This document shows, piece after piece, positions 38,201 to 46,567 of a DNA stretch of 64,000 bases; the stretch's first letter is position 1; the number at the start of each line of letters is the position of its first letter. Origin of the DNA: Bog-473 sp963745175. Its GTDB lineage: Bacteria; Actinomycetota; Acidimicrobiia; Acidimicrobiales; RAAP-2. Location of the stretch: positions 613,030 to 677,029 of the forward strand of contig CAVUWK010000005.1 in the NCBI GenBank assembly GCA_963745175.1, read 5' to 3'. Both the position numbers and the translations under genes were made by a program. The notes below the pieces were generated by a model. It did not search any database. It was not told the DNA's origin and saw only the letters and a program-made list of their open reading frames with translations.

Positions 38201-38428
38201 GCCGCTCATGGTGCGGAAGCGGCAGAAGAGGTCCTTGTAGACACGGGCCCAGGCGTGGTGCAGGCCCGGCATGCCGTTGGCCGTGGGTGGGCCCTCGTAG
38301 AAGACCCAGGGCGGGGCGCCCTCGCGCTGGGAGACGGAGCGCTCGAAGACGCGGTGGGCCGACCAGCGGGCCAGCTCGGCCTGCTCGAGGGCGACGAAGT
38401 CGATGTCGGGGGGGACGGGAGAGAACAC
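35222..38428 (-). CDS. ileS: Isoleucyl-tRNA synthetase
   Basis: This class I synthetase charges tRNAIle. Of about 1068 residues, the HIGH-like GLHHA lies near 55-59, KMSKS near residue 611, and WFDSGSMPAAQVGYP before it. An editing (CP1) domain with TTPWTLLSNTGVAVNP and AYVTTEEGTGLVHLAPAFGE-like residues is present. The long C-terminal region without a final zinc cluster, and the overall length, resemble the eukaryote-like IleS2 group found in many actinobacteria. GTG 38428 gives MFSPVPPDIDFVALEQAEL. The gene is intact over 3.2 kb, in contrast to many neighbours. Confidence 0.93.
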   Translation of the reverse strand: MFSPVPPDIDFVALEQAELARWSAHRVFERSVSQREGAPPWVFYEGPPTANGMPGLHHAWARVYKDLFCRFRTMSGSYVARRAGWDTHGLPVEVEVEKKLGITGKEQIESQVGIAEFIRLCRESVYSYVDEFARLTTRIGYWVDMDAAYWTLDSTYIESVWWHLQQLFDQGLLYEDLKVVPYCPRCGTALSSHELGQADVYRDEEDESAYVRLRITDPWPEDLAGAQWLAVWTTTPWTLLSNTGVAVNPDLVYAVVDGMIMAEDLVDAVMGEGASARISSRIEGSDLVGLHYERPFSDVEAPHGADGWRVVPASYVTTEEGTGLVHLAPAFGEVDRQIGRENGLPSLNPVGPDGRFTDAVGWLAGRDVREANHDINDRLEAAGLLIRRMPYVHSYPHCWRCRTPLIYWGKPSWYIATSTRKDDLLAANQTVDWHPEYIKDGRFGEWLENNVDWALSRDRYWGTPLPIWRCGRGHVRCVGSLAELSDLCGRDVTEIDPHRPTIDDVTFTCGTCAADVGPVDEVDELSVCRRVEPVIDAWFDSGSMPAAQVGYPHVEGSAEAFTFPADFISEAIDQTRGWFYSLLAINTLVFGESPYRHVVCLGHIVDADGRKMSKSLGNIIDPWSILDTRGADAMRWWMFSQGSPWTPTRATLGAIDTAMRDMLLTLWNTFSFFTTYASLNEFDPLDPGVPAPAERGPLDRWILSRLASTTAQVTEALTTYEPLAAATALADLVDDLSNWYVRRSRRRFWRTDPDAPAGDTLAAQATLHTTLTTLALLLAPLCPFVADTMWRHLTGAGERESVHLADWPAADVAGVAVDPPLEAQMALARRLTSLGRAARSEASVKVRQPLKRALVFLPADAPAILRDIVADELNVDEIDTAEELSEVLQFELVPNFRTLGPRLGDLVKELKPALAALDTVAAAADLEAGRSITVTLGGQPVELSPDDVQLRVRGQQGFAVSREGGEVVALDLNLDEGLRKRGLSRDVVRLVQDLRKASGLEVSDRIRLHVVGLDSIAEFFAFIAREVLAVEIVSGPGEGEGTLLELDDDLLNEPVRVWLSKVDGEAAA

Positions 38429-38491
38429 GGGAAAAAGGTGGCGGGCGGGCGGGGAACGGGCGCCCCGGCCTCGTCGGAAAGGATAGAGGGT

Positions 38492-38974
38492 ATGCATCGC
38501 CCCGCTTCCGCCATTCTGCCGGGCCTCACCGTGGCCCGTGAGCCCTACGCCGGCGACGGCCCGCGGTGGGTGGTGGCGCAGGCCGAGGCGGAGCTCGTCG
38601 CACGCTACGGCGAGCTCGACGACGGCGAGCGCGGCCTCGCCGCGGCCATGTTCGACCCACCGGCCGGGGCCTTCTTGGTGGGCCGCGCCGGCTCCGCCGG
38701 ACCGCCGGTCGGCGGGGTCGGGGTGCGCGTCGTCGCCCCGGGTCTGGGCGAGGTCCGGCGCCTCTGGGTCGACCCGGATTGCCGAGGGCAGGGCGTCGCC
38801 CGCCATCTCATGGCCACGCTCGAGGACGCCGCCCGTTCGCTCGGCCTGAGCGCCCTGCGCCTGGTCACGGGCGAGCGCCAGCCCGAAGCGGTGGCCCTCT
38901 ACGAGTCGAGCGGCTGGGAACGGGTCGAGGTCGGCGGGGCCCCCTGCGGTCTCCGCTTCATCAAAGCGCTATGA
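38492..38974 (+). CDS. GNAT-family N-acetyltransferase
   Basis: This 160-residue GNAT protein has the acetyl-CoA loop WVDPDCRGQGVARHLMATLE (motif A) and the C-terminal VALYESSGWERV (motif B). The acceptor cannot be read. The stop overlaps the next gene as ATGA, so the two are translationally coupled. It is divergent from ileS with 63 nt between them. ATG 38492 is the first start after the ileS upstream region. Confidence 0.82.
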   Translation: MHRPASAILPGLTVAREPYAGDGPRWVVAQAEAELVARYGELDDGERGLAAAMFDPPAGAFLVGRAGSAGPPVGGVGVRVVAPGLGEVRRLWVDPDCRGQGVARHLMATLEDAARSLGLSALRLVTGERQPEAVALYESSGWERVEVGGAPCGLRFIKAL

Positions 38975-39841
38975 CGAGCCGGCCCTTCGAGCTGATCTGC
39001 GAGATAGAGCCGGCGACCAGCCCGGACCTCACCCGCGTCCGCCACCAGATCGGCGTCCTCAGCCCGGTCGCCACCACGTTCCTGATCCCGGACAACCACA
39101 TCGGGCGGGCCACCGTCTCGAGCGTCGCCGTCGCGCACGAGGTGCAGCAGATGGGCGGGCGCTCCATCGCCTGCCTCAACGCCCGCGACCGCAACCTGCT
39201 CGGGTTCCGGCGCGACCTCCTCACCGCGGCGGCCTACGGCGTGGACCAGTTCCTCTTCGTCTACGGCGACGAGCCGCGGGCCGGCGCCCGCACCAGCGAG
39301 CTCACCGTGCGCACCATGCTCAGCGAGGGACGTACCTACGCCGAAGGATCTGGGGACCGGCACGCCGATGCGCTTCGGCGCGGCCGCGGGGCTGCGCGCG
39401 CTGCCGGCGTGGAAGCAGGCGGCCGACTTCCTCTGCGTGCAGATCGGCTTCTCCCTCGACGACCTGCTGGCCTGGCGGGCCCAGCTGGGCGCCGCCATCG
39501 ACGTGCCCGTCTACGCCGGGGTGATCGTGGTGGCCAGCGCCGGCATGGCCCGCACCTTCACCATCCCCGGCGTGGATGTACCGCCCGACCTCGTGCAGCG
39601 CCTGGAGAAGGACGCCAACGCCGGCGTCGACGCCTCCTGCGACCTGGTCGTCGGCATCCGCGATTCGGGTGCGTTCGACGGCGCGCACCTCATTCCCGTG
39701 GCGCGCTACCGCGAGGTGGCGGCCCGCCTCGAACGCGTCGCTCTGATCGGGCGACGCCGCATCCCGCCCGTCGCCGACCGGGCCGCTCAGGACGGTCGGG
39801 GGCCGGTGCACGGCCCCGCGCCACAGGGATCGGTCACCTGA
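38971..39841 (+). CDS. Methylenetetrahydrofolate reductase-like FAD protein, one frameshift
   Basis: The reconstructed protein is about 290 residues with the MTHFR barrel pattern. It includes FELICEIEPATSPD at strand 1, IPDNHIGRATVSSVAVAHE, SIACLNARDRNLLGF (the folate/FAD Arg-Asp-x-N region) and YGVDQFLFVYGDEP. The second half has ADFLCVQIGFSLDDL. An extra base near 39342 shifts the frame between RTYAE and DLGTGTPMRFGAA. It starts at ATG 38971 in an ATGA overlap with the GNAT gene. The end overlaps the convergent lipase-like gene by about 55 nt, so the last residues are uncertain. It may be a homologue acting on another C1-folate step. Confidence 0.75.
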
Positions 39842-41807
39842 CCGGTCGTGAAGAACGCGTGCATCTGGGCCCAGAAGTCCGGGAACGTGCGCGGCGTCGT
39901 GTCGTGCGGGTCGGGGCCTTGGGTCGGCGCCGTGTCGCCGAGCGGCTCGGGCGGCACGCCGGTGTCCCACACGAAGAGCGCCGGGCCCTGCGACGGGGCG
40001 TGCAGGGTGGCCAGGTCCCAGAACGGCTGCGACTCGGCACTGCGCCCGGGCGCCAGGGCTGGCTCGTGGAGGCGGGCTCCGATGGTGCGCGCCTCGGTTT
40101 CTGTCGCCACGTTGGTCACCTGGTGGTCCCCGAAGGCCTCCTCCAGGAGGACCTGGTGCGGCGGGGTCGCGGGCAGGCCCGACGTCATCTGCTCGGCGTA
40201 GCCGTCGGCCTCGCCCCGGTCCCACAGCATCTGGATCACGTCATACGCCAGCTGCTGCGCCGCCACGTCGGGATAGGTGGTGTCCAAGATGGTCTGGAAC
40301 GGCGCGAAGTCCGCGCTGCGCGGCAGGAGCACCGCGTAGTCCATGCCCGGAACCCCGAGCACGGACCGGCGCACCTCGGTGGAGAGTGCCGTGAAGGCGC
40401 CGCCCATGATGCCGCCTTCGGAGTTGCCGTAGTAGACGAGGTGTGCGGCGGGGCGGAAGAGCGGACGGTGCTGCGCGTCCTGGAAAGCAGGGTTGCTGGC
40501 AAACCCCTTGGGGTTCACCATGAGGTTCCCCAGCACCTGGGCGTTGAGCAAGGCCTGCAGCAGGTTATCGACGAGGGTCGGAAAGCCGTTCAGGTCATCG
40601 ACGACCGACACGGCAAGCCCGAGCGTGCTCGACGACAGACCGACCCAGTCCGTCGCGCAGAACATGGTGTCGTAGCGATCCGAGTACCGCGGCACCGCCG
40701 ACTGCGTCACCTCGTCGGCCGAGTTGAACAGGCCGTGGCCGTACACCCCGATTGCAGCCGGACGAGACGCGGTGGCCTCCTTGGGGATCTCGCACTCGAA
40801 GTTGGCATGGTCGACGCGACCGGCCGTGTGCACGGGTAGCCCGTCGGCCCCCTCGGTCAGAACCGAACCCAGGCTGCCCGGCGTGCCGGTCAGGTAATCG
40901 GGCACGTCGAAGGTCCCGGTGACGACCCGAGTGAGGTCGGGCTGGCCGGGTGGGTCGATGTGGTCGTGCGCCACGGCGAAGGGCCCGACGCCCTTGCCCA
41001 GCGCGGCGAACGTCTGGTCCCGCATGGCGAGCGGGGCGCGGTCAGATCGTGCGTGCTCGCCACGGTGAAGTCCCACGCGAGAAACAGGCCGGACCTGCCC
41101 ACCCCGAGGTGACCGAGCTGCCGGACGATCCCGCGGAGGTGTGCGGCGTAGGCGGACTTCACACCGACGACTCTGGGCGAGGACGACCCCAGCACCATTG
41201 AGAAGGCGGACCCGGGCGTGATGAGCGAGCCGGCCGCTGTCCGCAGATTGCGCAGGGCCACGATGTAGCGGTCGCCCTCGGTCAGGTTGCGCGCCGGGTG
41301 GATCATGAGCAGCTGTGTCATCGGGTCAGCATCACTGGCGTCGAGCTCGGCCCATGTAGGCCAGCGTGCGCCCGTGCGGGTGTCGACGAGTACGACCGGG
41401 CTGGTCGGCGCCACCGACGCCCCCATGTCCGAGATAGTCGCCGCGTGGCTCCTCGCCAGGCTGAGGCCTGGCACGTGGGTCAGGATCGTCGACCCGGGGC
41501 TGAAGCCGTCGTTGCCCTCCCACGGCGCGGGGTCGAAAGCCTGCCCGCCGGCCGGTGTCGGGAAGGCACCGGGAGGGAAGGAGACCCGGCGCCCCGTCGA
41601 AATGCCCCGGTCGGCCACGGTGTAGTAATCGTTGGGGAAGGGCAGCATGCAGAGGCTGGCATCGAGGCCGTCACACGGAGCCGACACGGTGGCGCCCCAG
41701 TCGGCACCATTCGCCGCCTGGGCGTCTGTCGCCCCAGGGACAGCGAACGAACTTAAGAGGGTGATCAGAGCCAGCGAACCCAGGATGCCAACACGCCCAC
41801 GCGACAC
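39787..41807 (-). CDS. Secreted alpha/beta-hydrolase (lipase-like) protein, one frameshift
   Basis: GTG 41807 begins a good Sec signal (VGILGSLALITLLSSFAVPGA, cleavage near ADAQA). The mature protein of about 640 residues contains CMLPFPNDYYTVADRGISTGRR, DPAPWEGNDGFSPGS and a long hydrolase domain. The nucleophile motif is YYGNSEGGIMGG (GxSxG) and a candidate His is in FGDHQVTN. Similar large secreted proteins occur in actinobacteria, but their substrates are unknown to me. The frame changes near 41030, between the two halves. It is convergent with the MTHFR-like gene. Confidence 0.7.
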
Positions 41808-41914
41808 TCCAAACAGCCCGGCCCCACGGCCGGCGACTCTACCCACGCACCTCCGGCGACGAGCGGCGGCCAGGCCCAAACGCGTTCTCCCGTCGCATTG
41901 ACCACAGGCGCGCC

Positions 41915-42086
41915 GTGGCACAATCTTTCCCATGGCGACCCGACCTGCCGCGGCACAGCACCTGGCCGACCTCGCGTGGCTCCGAGTTCGCCGACGCGAC
42001 GTGGCACAATCTCGGCGATGACGACCACCAGCCCCGCCGCGGCGCAGCACCTGCGCGACCTGGCGTGGCTCCGACGCGTCCGCGAC
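41915..42086 (+). repeat. 86-bp imperfect tandem duplication of the araC promoter and first codons
   Basis: Unit 1 (41915-42000) and unit 2 (42001-42086) both begin GTGGCACAATCT, carry an ATG 17 nt in, and encode PAAAQHL.DLAWLR in 23 codons. The first copy's frame (MATRPAAAQHLADLAWLR...) ends at a TGA that overlaps the real araC ATG as ATGA. Confidence 0.85.
42005..42010 (+). promoter_or_regulatory. -10 hexamer CACAAT, putative leaderless promoter of araC (duplicated at 41919-41924)
   Basis: It ends 7 nt before ATG 42018. An identical copy ends 7 nt before the upstream ATG 41932. Confidence 0.5.
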
Positions 42087-42464
42087 CGGATCGACCGGGA
42101 GTACGCGCAACCGCTCGACGTCGAGGCGCTCGCCCGCGGCGCGCACATGTCGGCCGGGCACCTCAGCCGTGCGTTCAAGCGGGCCTACGGCGAGTCGCCG
42201 TACGGCTACCTGATGACCCGGCGCATCGAGCGCGCCATGGCGCTGCTGCGTCGCGGCGACCTCAGCGTCACCGAGGTGTGCTTCGCGGTCGGCTGCTCGT
42301 CGCTCGGCACCTTCAGCACCCGCTTCAGCGAACTGGTCGGCATGCCGCCCAGCGCCTACCGGCGCCAGGCGGCGAGCACGACGAACGGGATGCCGTCGTG
42401 CGTAGCGAAACAGGTGACGAGACCGGTCAGGAATCGAGAAGCGCGGTCGGCCGGCCCCACTTAG
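42018..42464 (+). CDS. AraC-family transcriptional regulator
   Basis: This 148-residue protein consists almost entirely of the AraC DNA-binding domain. The two helix-turn-helices are VEALARGAHMSAGHLSRAFKRAYGE and LSVTEVCFAVGCSSLGTFSTRF, followed by VGMPPSAYRR. There is no ligand domain. It overlaps or touches the VOC gene and probably controls it, a frequent pairing. The 5' end is preceded by a truncated duplicate of its own promoter and N-terminus. Confidence 0.88.
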   Translation: MTTTSPAAAQHLRDLAWLRRVRDRIDREYAQPLDVEALARGAHMSAGHLSRAFKRAYGESPYGYLMTRRIERAMALLRRGDLSVTEVCFAVGCSSLGTFSTRFSELVGMPPSAYRRQAASTTNGMPSCVAKQVTRPVRNREARSAGPT

Positions 42465-42467
42465 CAT
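42462..42467 (+). promoter_or_regulatory. -10 hexamer TAGCAT, putative leaderless promoter of the VOC gene
   Basis: It ends 7 nt before ATG 42475 and contains part of the araC stop codon. Confidence 0.4.
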
Positions 42468-42474
42468 GACCGGC

Positions 42475-42885
42475 ATGGACATCACGATCTACTCGACATT
42501 CCTCCCGCACAACGACCCGGACGCCTCCGTCGCCTTCTATCGCGACACCCTCGGCTTCGAAGTCCGCGCCGACGTCGGTTACGGCGACATGCGCTGGGTC
42601 ACGGTGGGCCCCGCCGACCAGCCCGACACGTCCATCGTCCTGGAGCCACCCTGCGTCGATCCCGGCGTCACCGACGACGAGCGCCGCACCATCGCCGAGA
42701 TGATGGCCAAGGGCAGCTTCGCCCGTGTCATCTTGGCCACCGCCGACCTCGACGACACCTTCGGGCGGCTGCAGGCGGCCGGCGCCGAGGTCGCCCAGGA
42801 GCCGACCGAGCAGCCCTACGGCGTGCGCGACTGCGCCTTCCGTGACCCGGCGGGCAACCTGGTCCGCATCAACGAGGTGCGCTGA
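42475..42885 (+). CDS. VOC-family (glyoxalase/dioxygenase-like) protein
   Basis: This 136-residue single VOC-fold protein has SVAFYRDTLGFEVR and YGVRDCAFRDPAGNLVRINE. These are the two beta-alpha-beta modules that bind metal in glyoxalases and extradiol dioxygenases. Few metal-type His residues are seen, so an antibiotic-binding or enzyme-unknown role is possible. ATG 42475 is preferred by the -10 spacing; ATG 42466 is an alternative. The preceding AraC gene is the likely regulator. Confidence 0.82.
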   Translation: MDITIYSTFLPHNDPDASVAFYRDTLGFEVRADVGYGDMRWVTVGPADQPDTSIVLEPPCVDPGVTDDERRTIAEMMAKGSFARVILATADLDDTFGRLQAAGAEVAQEPTEQPYGVRDCAFRDPAGNLVRINEVR

Positions 42886-42886
42886 G

Positions 42887-43597
42887 TCAGCCGGCGGGGG
42901 CGAGGGCACGCTCCAGCGCGTCGAGCGACGCGCTGGACACATCGAGCAGCGAGTCGACCACGAGGTCGGCCAGGGCGAAGGCGGGATGGCCCTCCTCGCC
43001 CCGCTCGGGCACGGCGATGCACGTCATGGACGACGCCTTGGCCGCCAGCACGCCAGCCGGCGCGTCCTCCCACACGAGGCAGCGGCGGGGCGGCGCGCCC
43101 AGCTTCGTCGCGGCGGTCAGGAACACCGCCGGGTGCGGCTTGCCGTAGTCCTCGTCCTCGGCCGAGTGCACCAGGTCGAACCGGTCGCGCAGACCGAAGT
43201 GCGCCAACGCGGCGTCGATGAGGCGGTACTGCGAGGACGAGGCCACCGCCAGCGGCAGCCCGCGGTCACGACAGAGGTCGATGGCGTGCTCGGCACCCGG
43301 CTTGAGCACGCCTTTGCTCACGATGAGCTCGATCACCCGGTCGACGATGGTGACCGCCACCTCGTCGGGCGTCGGCGTGGCGCCCGGCCATGGGTGCAGC
43401 CCGTACCAGTGCGCGGTGACCTCGTCCACGAACATGCCCTTGGTCGAGCGGCAGCCGTCGACGGCAAGCGGGACGCCGAGAGCGCCCAGGATCTCGATCT
43501 CGGCCTCGTGCCACAGGATCTCGGAGTCGATGAGGAGCCCGTCCATGTCGAAGATGGACGCGGCGAACCCCGCCCGAACGGGGTGCGACGAAGTCAA
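42887..43597 (-). CDS. HAD-superfamily phosphatase (subfamily IA, sugar-phosphatase-like)
   Basis: The nucleophile motif IFDMDGLLIDSE, the Ser/Thr motif AVASSSQYRL and the KPHPAVFL plus WEDAPAGVLAAKAS motifs make a complete HAD hydrolase of 236 residues with an alpha-helical cap. The closest pattern is beta-phosphoglucomutase or 2-deoxyglucose-6-phosphatase. TTG 43597 is the start that leaves a normal N-terminus; no ATG precedes the motif. The 3' end faces the VOC gene with a 1-nt gap. Confidence 0.85.
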   Translation of the reverse strand: MTSSHPVRAGFAASIFDMDGLLIDSEILWHEAEIEILGALGVPLAVDGCRSTKGMFVDEVTAHWYGLHPWPGATPTPDEVAVTIVDRVIELIVSKGVLKPGAEHAIDLCRDRGLPLAVASSSQYRLIDAALAHFGLRDRFDLVHSAEDEDYGKPHPAVFLTAATKLGAPPRRCLVWEDAPAGVLAAKASSMTCIAVPERGEEGHPAFALADLVVDSLLDVSSASLDALERALAPAG

Positions 43598-43607
43598 GCG
43601 CTGAGGC

Positions 43608-44096
43608 TCAAGCGCTCAGCTGCGCCTCGATGTCGGCCACGACGGTCGGGTCCTCCGGCTCCACCTGGGGCCGGTAGCGCGCCACGACGTCGCCCTTGGG
43701 GGACACGAGGAACTTCTCGAAATTCCACGTGATGTCGCCGGCGGCACCCTCGGCGTCTTCCTTCTCCGTCAGCTCGGCGTAGATCGGGTGCCGGTCCTCG
43801 CCGTTGACGTCGATCTTCTCCATCAGGGGGAAGGTCACCCCGTAGGTGGCCGAGCAGAACTGCGCGATCTCCTCGGGCGTGCCGGGCTCCTGGCCCATGA
43901 ACTGGTTGCTCGGGAAGCCGATCACCGAGAAGCCCCGGTCGCCGTAGGTCTTCTGCAGGCGCTCGAGCCCCTCGTACTGCGGGGTGAGGCCGCACTTGGA
44001 GGCCACGTTGACCAGCAGCAGGGTCTTGCCCTTGTAGTCGCCGAGCTTGGCGTCGTCGCCCTGGAGGGTGTGGATGGGGATGTCGTAGAGAGCCAT
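43608..44096 (-). CDS. Glutathione peroxidase-family thiol peroxidase
   Basis: This 162-residue protein has peroxidatic Cys35 in NVASKCGLTPQY, FPSNQFMGQEPG with the conserved Gln, and ITWNFEKFLV with the Trp and Asn of the catalytic tetrad. A cysteine replaces selenocysteine, and such bacterial enzymes usually use thioredoxin rather than glutathione. It is divergent from the quinone oxidoreductase; both have TAGGGT -10 boxes seven nt from their ATG. Confidence 0.9.
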   Translation of the reverse strand: MALYDIPIHTLQGDDAKLGDYKGKTLLLVNVASKCGLTPQYEGLERLQKTYGDRGFSVIGFPSNQFMGQEPGTPEEIAQFCSATYGVTFPLMEKIDVNGEDRHPIYAELTEKEDAEGAAGDITWNFEKFLVSPKGDVVARYRPQVEPEDPTVVADIEAQLSA

Positions 44097-44103
44097 GCGC
44101 CCG

Positions 44104-44109
44104 ACCCTA
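44104..44109 (-). promoter_or_regulatory. -10 hexamer TAGGGT, putative leaderless promoter of the peroxidase
   Basis: It ends 7 nt before ATG 44096. Confidence 0.5.
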
Positions 44110-44141
44110 ATGGGCACCGGTGGCCCCGTGCCGGGGCCGCG

Positions 44142-44147
44142 TAGGGT
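44142..44147 (+). promoter_or_regulatory. -10 hexamer TAGGGT, putative leaderless promoter of the quinone oxidoreductase
   Basis: It ends 7 nt before ATG 44155 and is identical to the divergent -10 on the other strand. Confidence 0.5.
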
Positions 44148-44154
44148 GGCCGGC

Positions 44155-45100
44155 ATGCACGCCGTCGTGATCCGGGAGGGCCAGCTGCACTGGGATGAGC
44201 GGGACGACCCCGTCCCGGGCGACACCGAGCTCCTCGTGGCGGTGCGGGCGGCCGGGTTGAACGCAGCGGACCTGGTGCAGCGGGCCGGCTTCTATCCGGC
44301 GCCGCCCGGCTGGCCCGCCGACATCCCGGGCATGGAGTTCGCCGGTGAGGTGGTGGCCACAGGAAGGCAGGTCACGCTCTTCTCCCCCGGCGACCGCGTC
44401 ATGGCCGTGGTCGGCGGCGGGGCACAGGCGACGCTGGCCCTCGTCGATGAGACGCACGCGCTGGCCGTGCCGGACGCGCTGCCCTGGACCGAGGCCGGCG
44501 GCTTCCCCGAGGTCTTCACGACCGCCTACGACGCCCTCTTCCGCCAGGCCGACCTGCAGATGGGCGAGCGCGTGCTCGTCAGCGGCGGCGCCGGTGGCGT
44601 CGGGACGGCCGGCGTGCAGTTGGCCAAGCAGGCCGGCGGCACGGTCACCGCCACCGTGCGCGACCCGGCGCGCCATGACGCCGTCGCCGCGCTCGGGGCC
44701 GACGTGGTGCTGGCGCCGGGCGACGAGGCGGCGACAGGCGCCCTACGACGTGGTGCTCGAGCTCGTCGGCGCGCCCAGCCTGACCAACGTGCTGCCGCAT
44801 CTGGCGCCATGGGCCCGCGTCGTGGTGATCGGCGTCGGTGGCGGGGGCCGCATGGAGGTGGAACTCATGACCCTCATGCAGAAGCGGATCCGCATCGGCG
44901 GCTCCACCCTGCGTATCCGCAGCCGGCGCGAGAAGGCCGAGGTGGCGGCCGACGTCGCAGCGCACGTGCTGCCGGCACTGGAGGCCGGGCGCCTGGAGGT
45001 CCCGGTGTGCGAGACCTTCCCGCTGCCCGAGGCGCAGGCCGCCTACGACCGCTTCGGCGCCGGCGCCAAGTTCGGCAAGGTGGTCCTCGTCGCCCCGTGA
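44155..45100 (+). CDS. NADPH:quinone oxidoreductase-like medium-chain dehydrogenase, one frameshift
   Basis: This zinc-free MDR protein of about 315 residues has AAGLNAADLVQRAGFYPAPPG, the NADPH loop LVSGGAGGVGTAGVQLAKQAGG and a C-terminal FPLPEAQAAYDRFGAGAKFGKVV. These enzymes reduce quinones or enones with NADPH. The frame slips near 44738, between EAATGA and PYDVVLELVGAPS. The stop overlaps the next HAD gene (GTGA). Divergent pairing with a peroxidase suggests an oxidative-stress theme. Confidence 0.85.
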
Positions 45101-45835
45101 TCGAGGCCGTCCTCTTCGACGGGGACCAGACACTCTGGGACTTCGAGCGTGTGATGCGCGACGCGTTGATGGCGACGGCGGCCGAGTTGCGCGCCGCCCG
45201 GCCCGGCGCGTTCGCCGACGCGCTGCGCTGGCAGGACCTGCAGGTTGACCGCACCTTCGTGAGTGACGCCATGCCCGATGTGTGGTCGCTGTCCGAGCTG
45301 CGCGTGCACGGTTTCGCCCGCACACTGGCGCGCCGGCGGGCGGCCGAGGGTGGCGACGAGGCAGCGGACGACGAGTTGGCGCGGCAGCTGGCTCACTCGT
45401 ACTTCGCGCACCGGGACCGCGACCCCGGCCCTCTTCCCCGACACGATCCCCGGCCTGGACGCCCTGCGCGCCGACTACCGGCTGGGGCTTCTCTCCAACG
45501 GAAGCCGGCTGCCCGAGACCGTCGGCTTGAGCGGCTACTTCGAGTCAGTCGTCTTCGCGCAGGATCATCGCGTCGCCAAGCCCGACCAGGGGATCTTCGA
45601 TGTGGTCGAGCGTGAGCTCGGGGTGGGGCCCGAGGCCTGCGTGCTCGTGGGCGACCACCCGGTCAACGACGTCGCCGGCGCCCACGGCGCGGGCTGGCGC
45701 TCGGTGTGGATCGACCGGGACGGCACGATGCCGTTCCCCGCGGACGGCCCGGCGCCCGATGCCGTGGTGACGGCGCTGACCGAGCTGCCCGACGTGCTGC
45801 GCCGTCTGCAGGACGATCCGAGCAGGACCTCATAG
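45097..45835 (+). CDS. HAD-superfamily hydrolase, one frameshift
   Basis: The nucleophile loop VLFDGDQTLWDFERV has Gly in place of the usual second residue (DGDxT). RLGLLSNGSRLPETVGLS is the Ser/Thr motif and RVAKPDQGIFDVV with VGDHPVNDVAGAHGAGW completes the site, so it should be an active phosphatase. The start is GTG 45097 in a GTGA overlap with the upstream gene. A frame change lies near 45425 (HRDRD to PALFPDTIPGLDAL). Confidence 0.82.
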
Positions 45836-45904
45836 GATCAGCGGGGTGGCCTGCGGCGTGTTGCCGAGGAGCTGAAGAGTTCGCTGCGAGGATGCGAGGC
45901 AAGG

Positions 45905-46567
45905 ATGCCTCTCGAAAGGGAAGTTCGGAGTTCGGACAGGCACGGCGAGGTCGCTCCCGCTCTCGACCCGATCGCTGCCGCCGAGGTCGCCGCCGCACAC
46001 CAGGAAGCCCCGAGAGTCGGTGGGGCGCTCGCCCACGCCGCCTACGCCCAGCTCGTCAGCGAGTCGGACCAACTGTTCACGCTCATCACGAAGGCGCGAC
46101 GACGCTTCCAGATCTTCTTCACCATGTCGACGACGCCATACTTGGACGCGGCCGAACTCATCGTTTCGATCCAACGCGACCGCGTGTTGGAAGTCACGAC
46201 AGCGGCACGCGATCGCGAACGTCCCCATCCCGTGATGGGATGCGAGGTCGGCGGCGCCTATGACCGATTCCGGGCCGTGCACGACGTCCTCGGTCACGGT
46301 CGCCTCGCGGTTGGCTTCGACCGAGACGGGGAGTATGCAGCCTGGTGCTTCCAGGAGCGCTACCACAGCTTGCTGGCCCGCCGCGCCCTGGCCACCGAGC
46401 TGCACGGCGAGCACAGCGTCCGTTGGACGACGGGTGACCTCCCCGAGCACAAGGCGACCGTTCTGGACCCCCGGCTGATCGAGAGGTCCAGAGTCGGGGC
46501 ACGCACCAGCGATAACTCGTCGCTGCTACGGAGCGCCTCGAATCTCGGCGCTAACGGGTCAGGATGA
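45905..46567 (+). CDS. Conserved protein of unknown function with HDxxGH and ELHGEH motifs
   Basis: This 220-residue protein has a block from residue 80 on that looks well structured. It includes LIVSIQRDRVLEVTTAARDRERPHP, VGGAYDRFRAVHDVLGHGRLAVGFDRDGEYAAW and ALATELHGEHSVRWTTGDLPEHKATVLDP. His126, His131, His154, Glu165, His167 and His170 could build one or more metal sites. I cannot name the family. The N-terminal 40 residues look poorly conserved, so the true start may be further in or an indel may hide an upstream one. The 3' end overlaps the thiolase gene by 17 nt. Confidence 0.55.
   Translation: MPLEREVRSSDRHGEVAPALDPIAAAEVAAAHQEAPRVGGALAHAAYAQLVSESDQLFTLITKARRRFQIFFTMSTTPYLDAAELIVSIQRDRVLEVTTAARDRERPHPVMGCEVGGAYDRFRAVHDVLGHGRLAVGFDRDGEYAAWCFQERYHSLLARRALATELHGEHSVRWTTGDLPEHKATVLDPRLIERSRVGARTSDNSSLLRSASNLGANGSG

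Noticed and set aside
36020..38974. A 984-codon open frame on the plus strand opposite ileS
   Set aside because: It is a shadow of the intact ileS gene caused by high third-position GC, with biased composition (Arg, Gly, Val) and no domains; only its last 160 codons (the GNAT gene from ATG 38492) are real.
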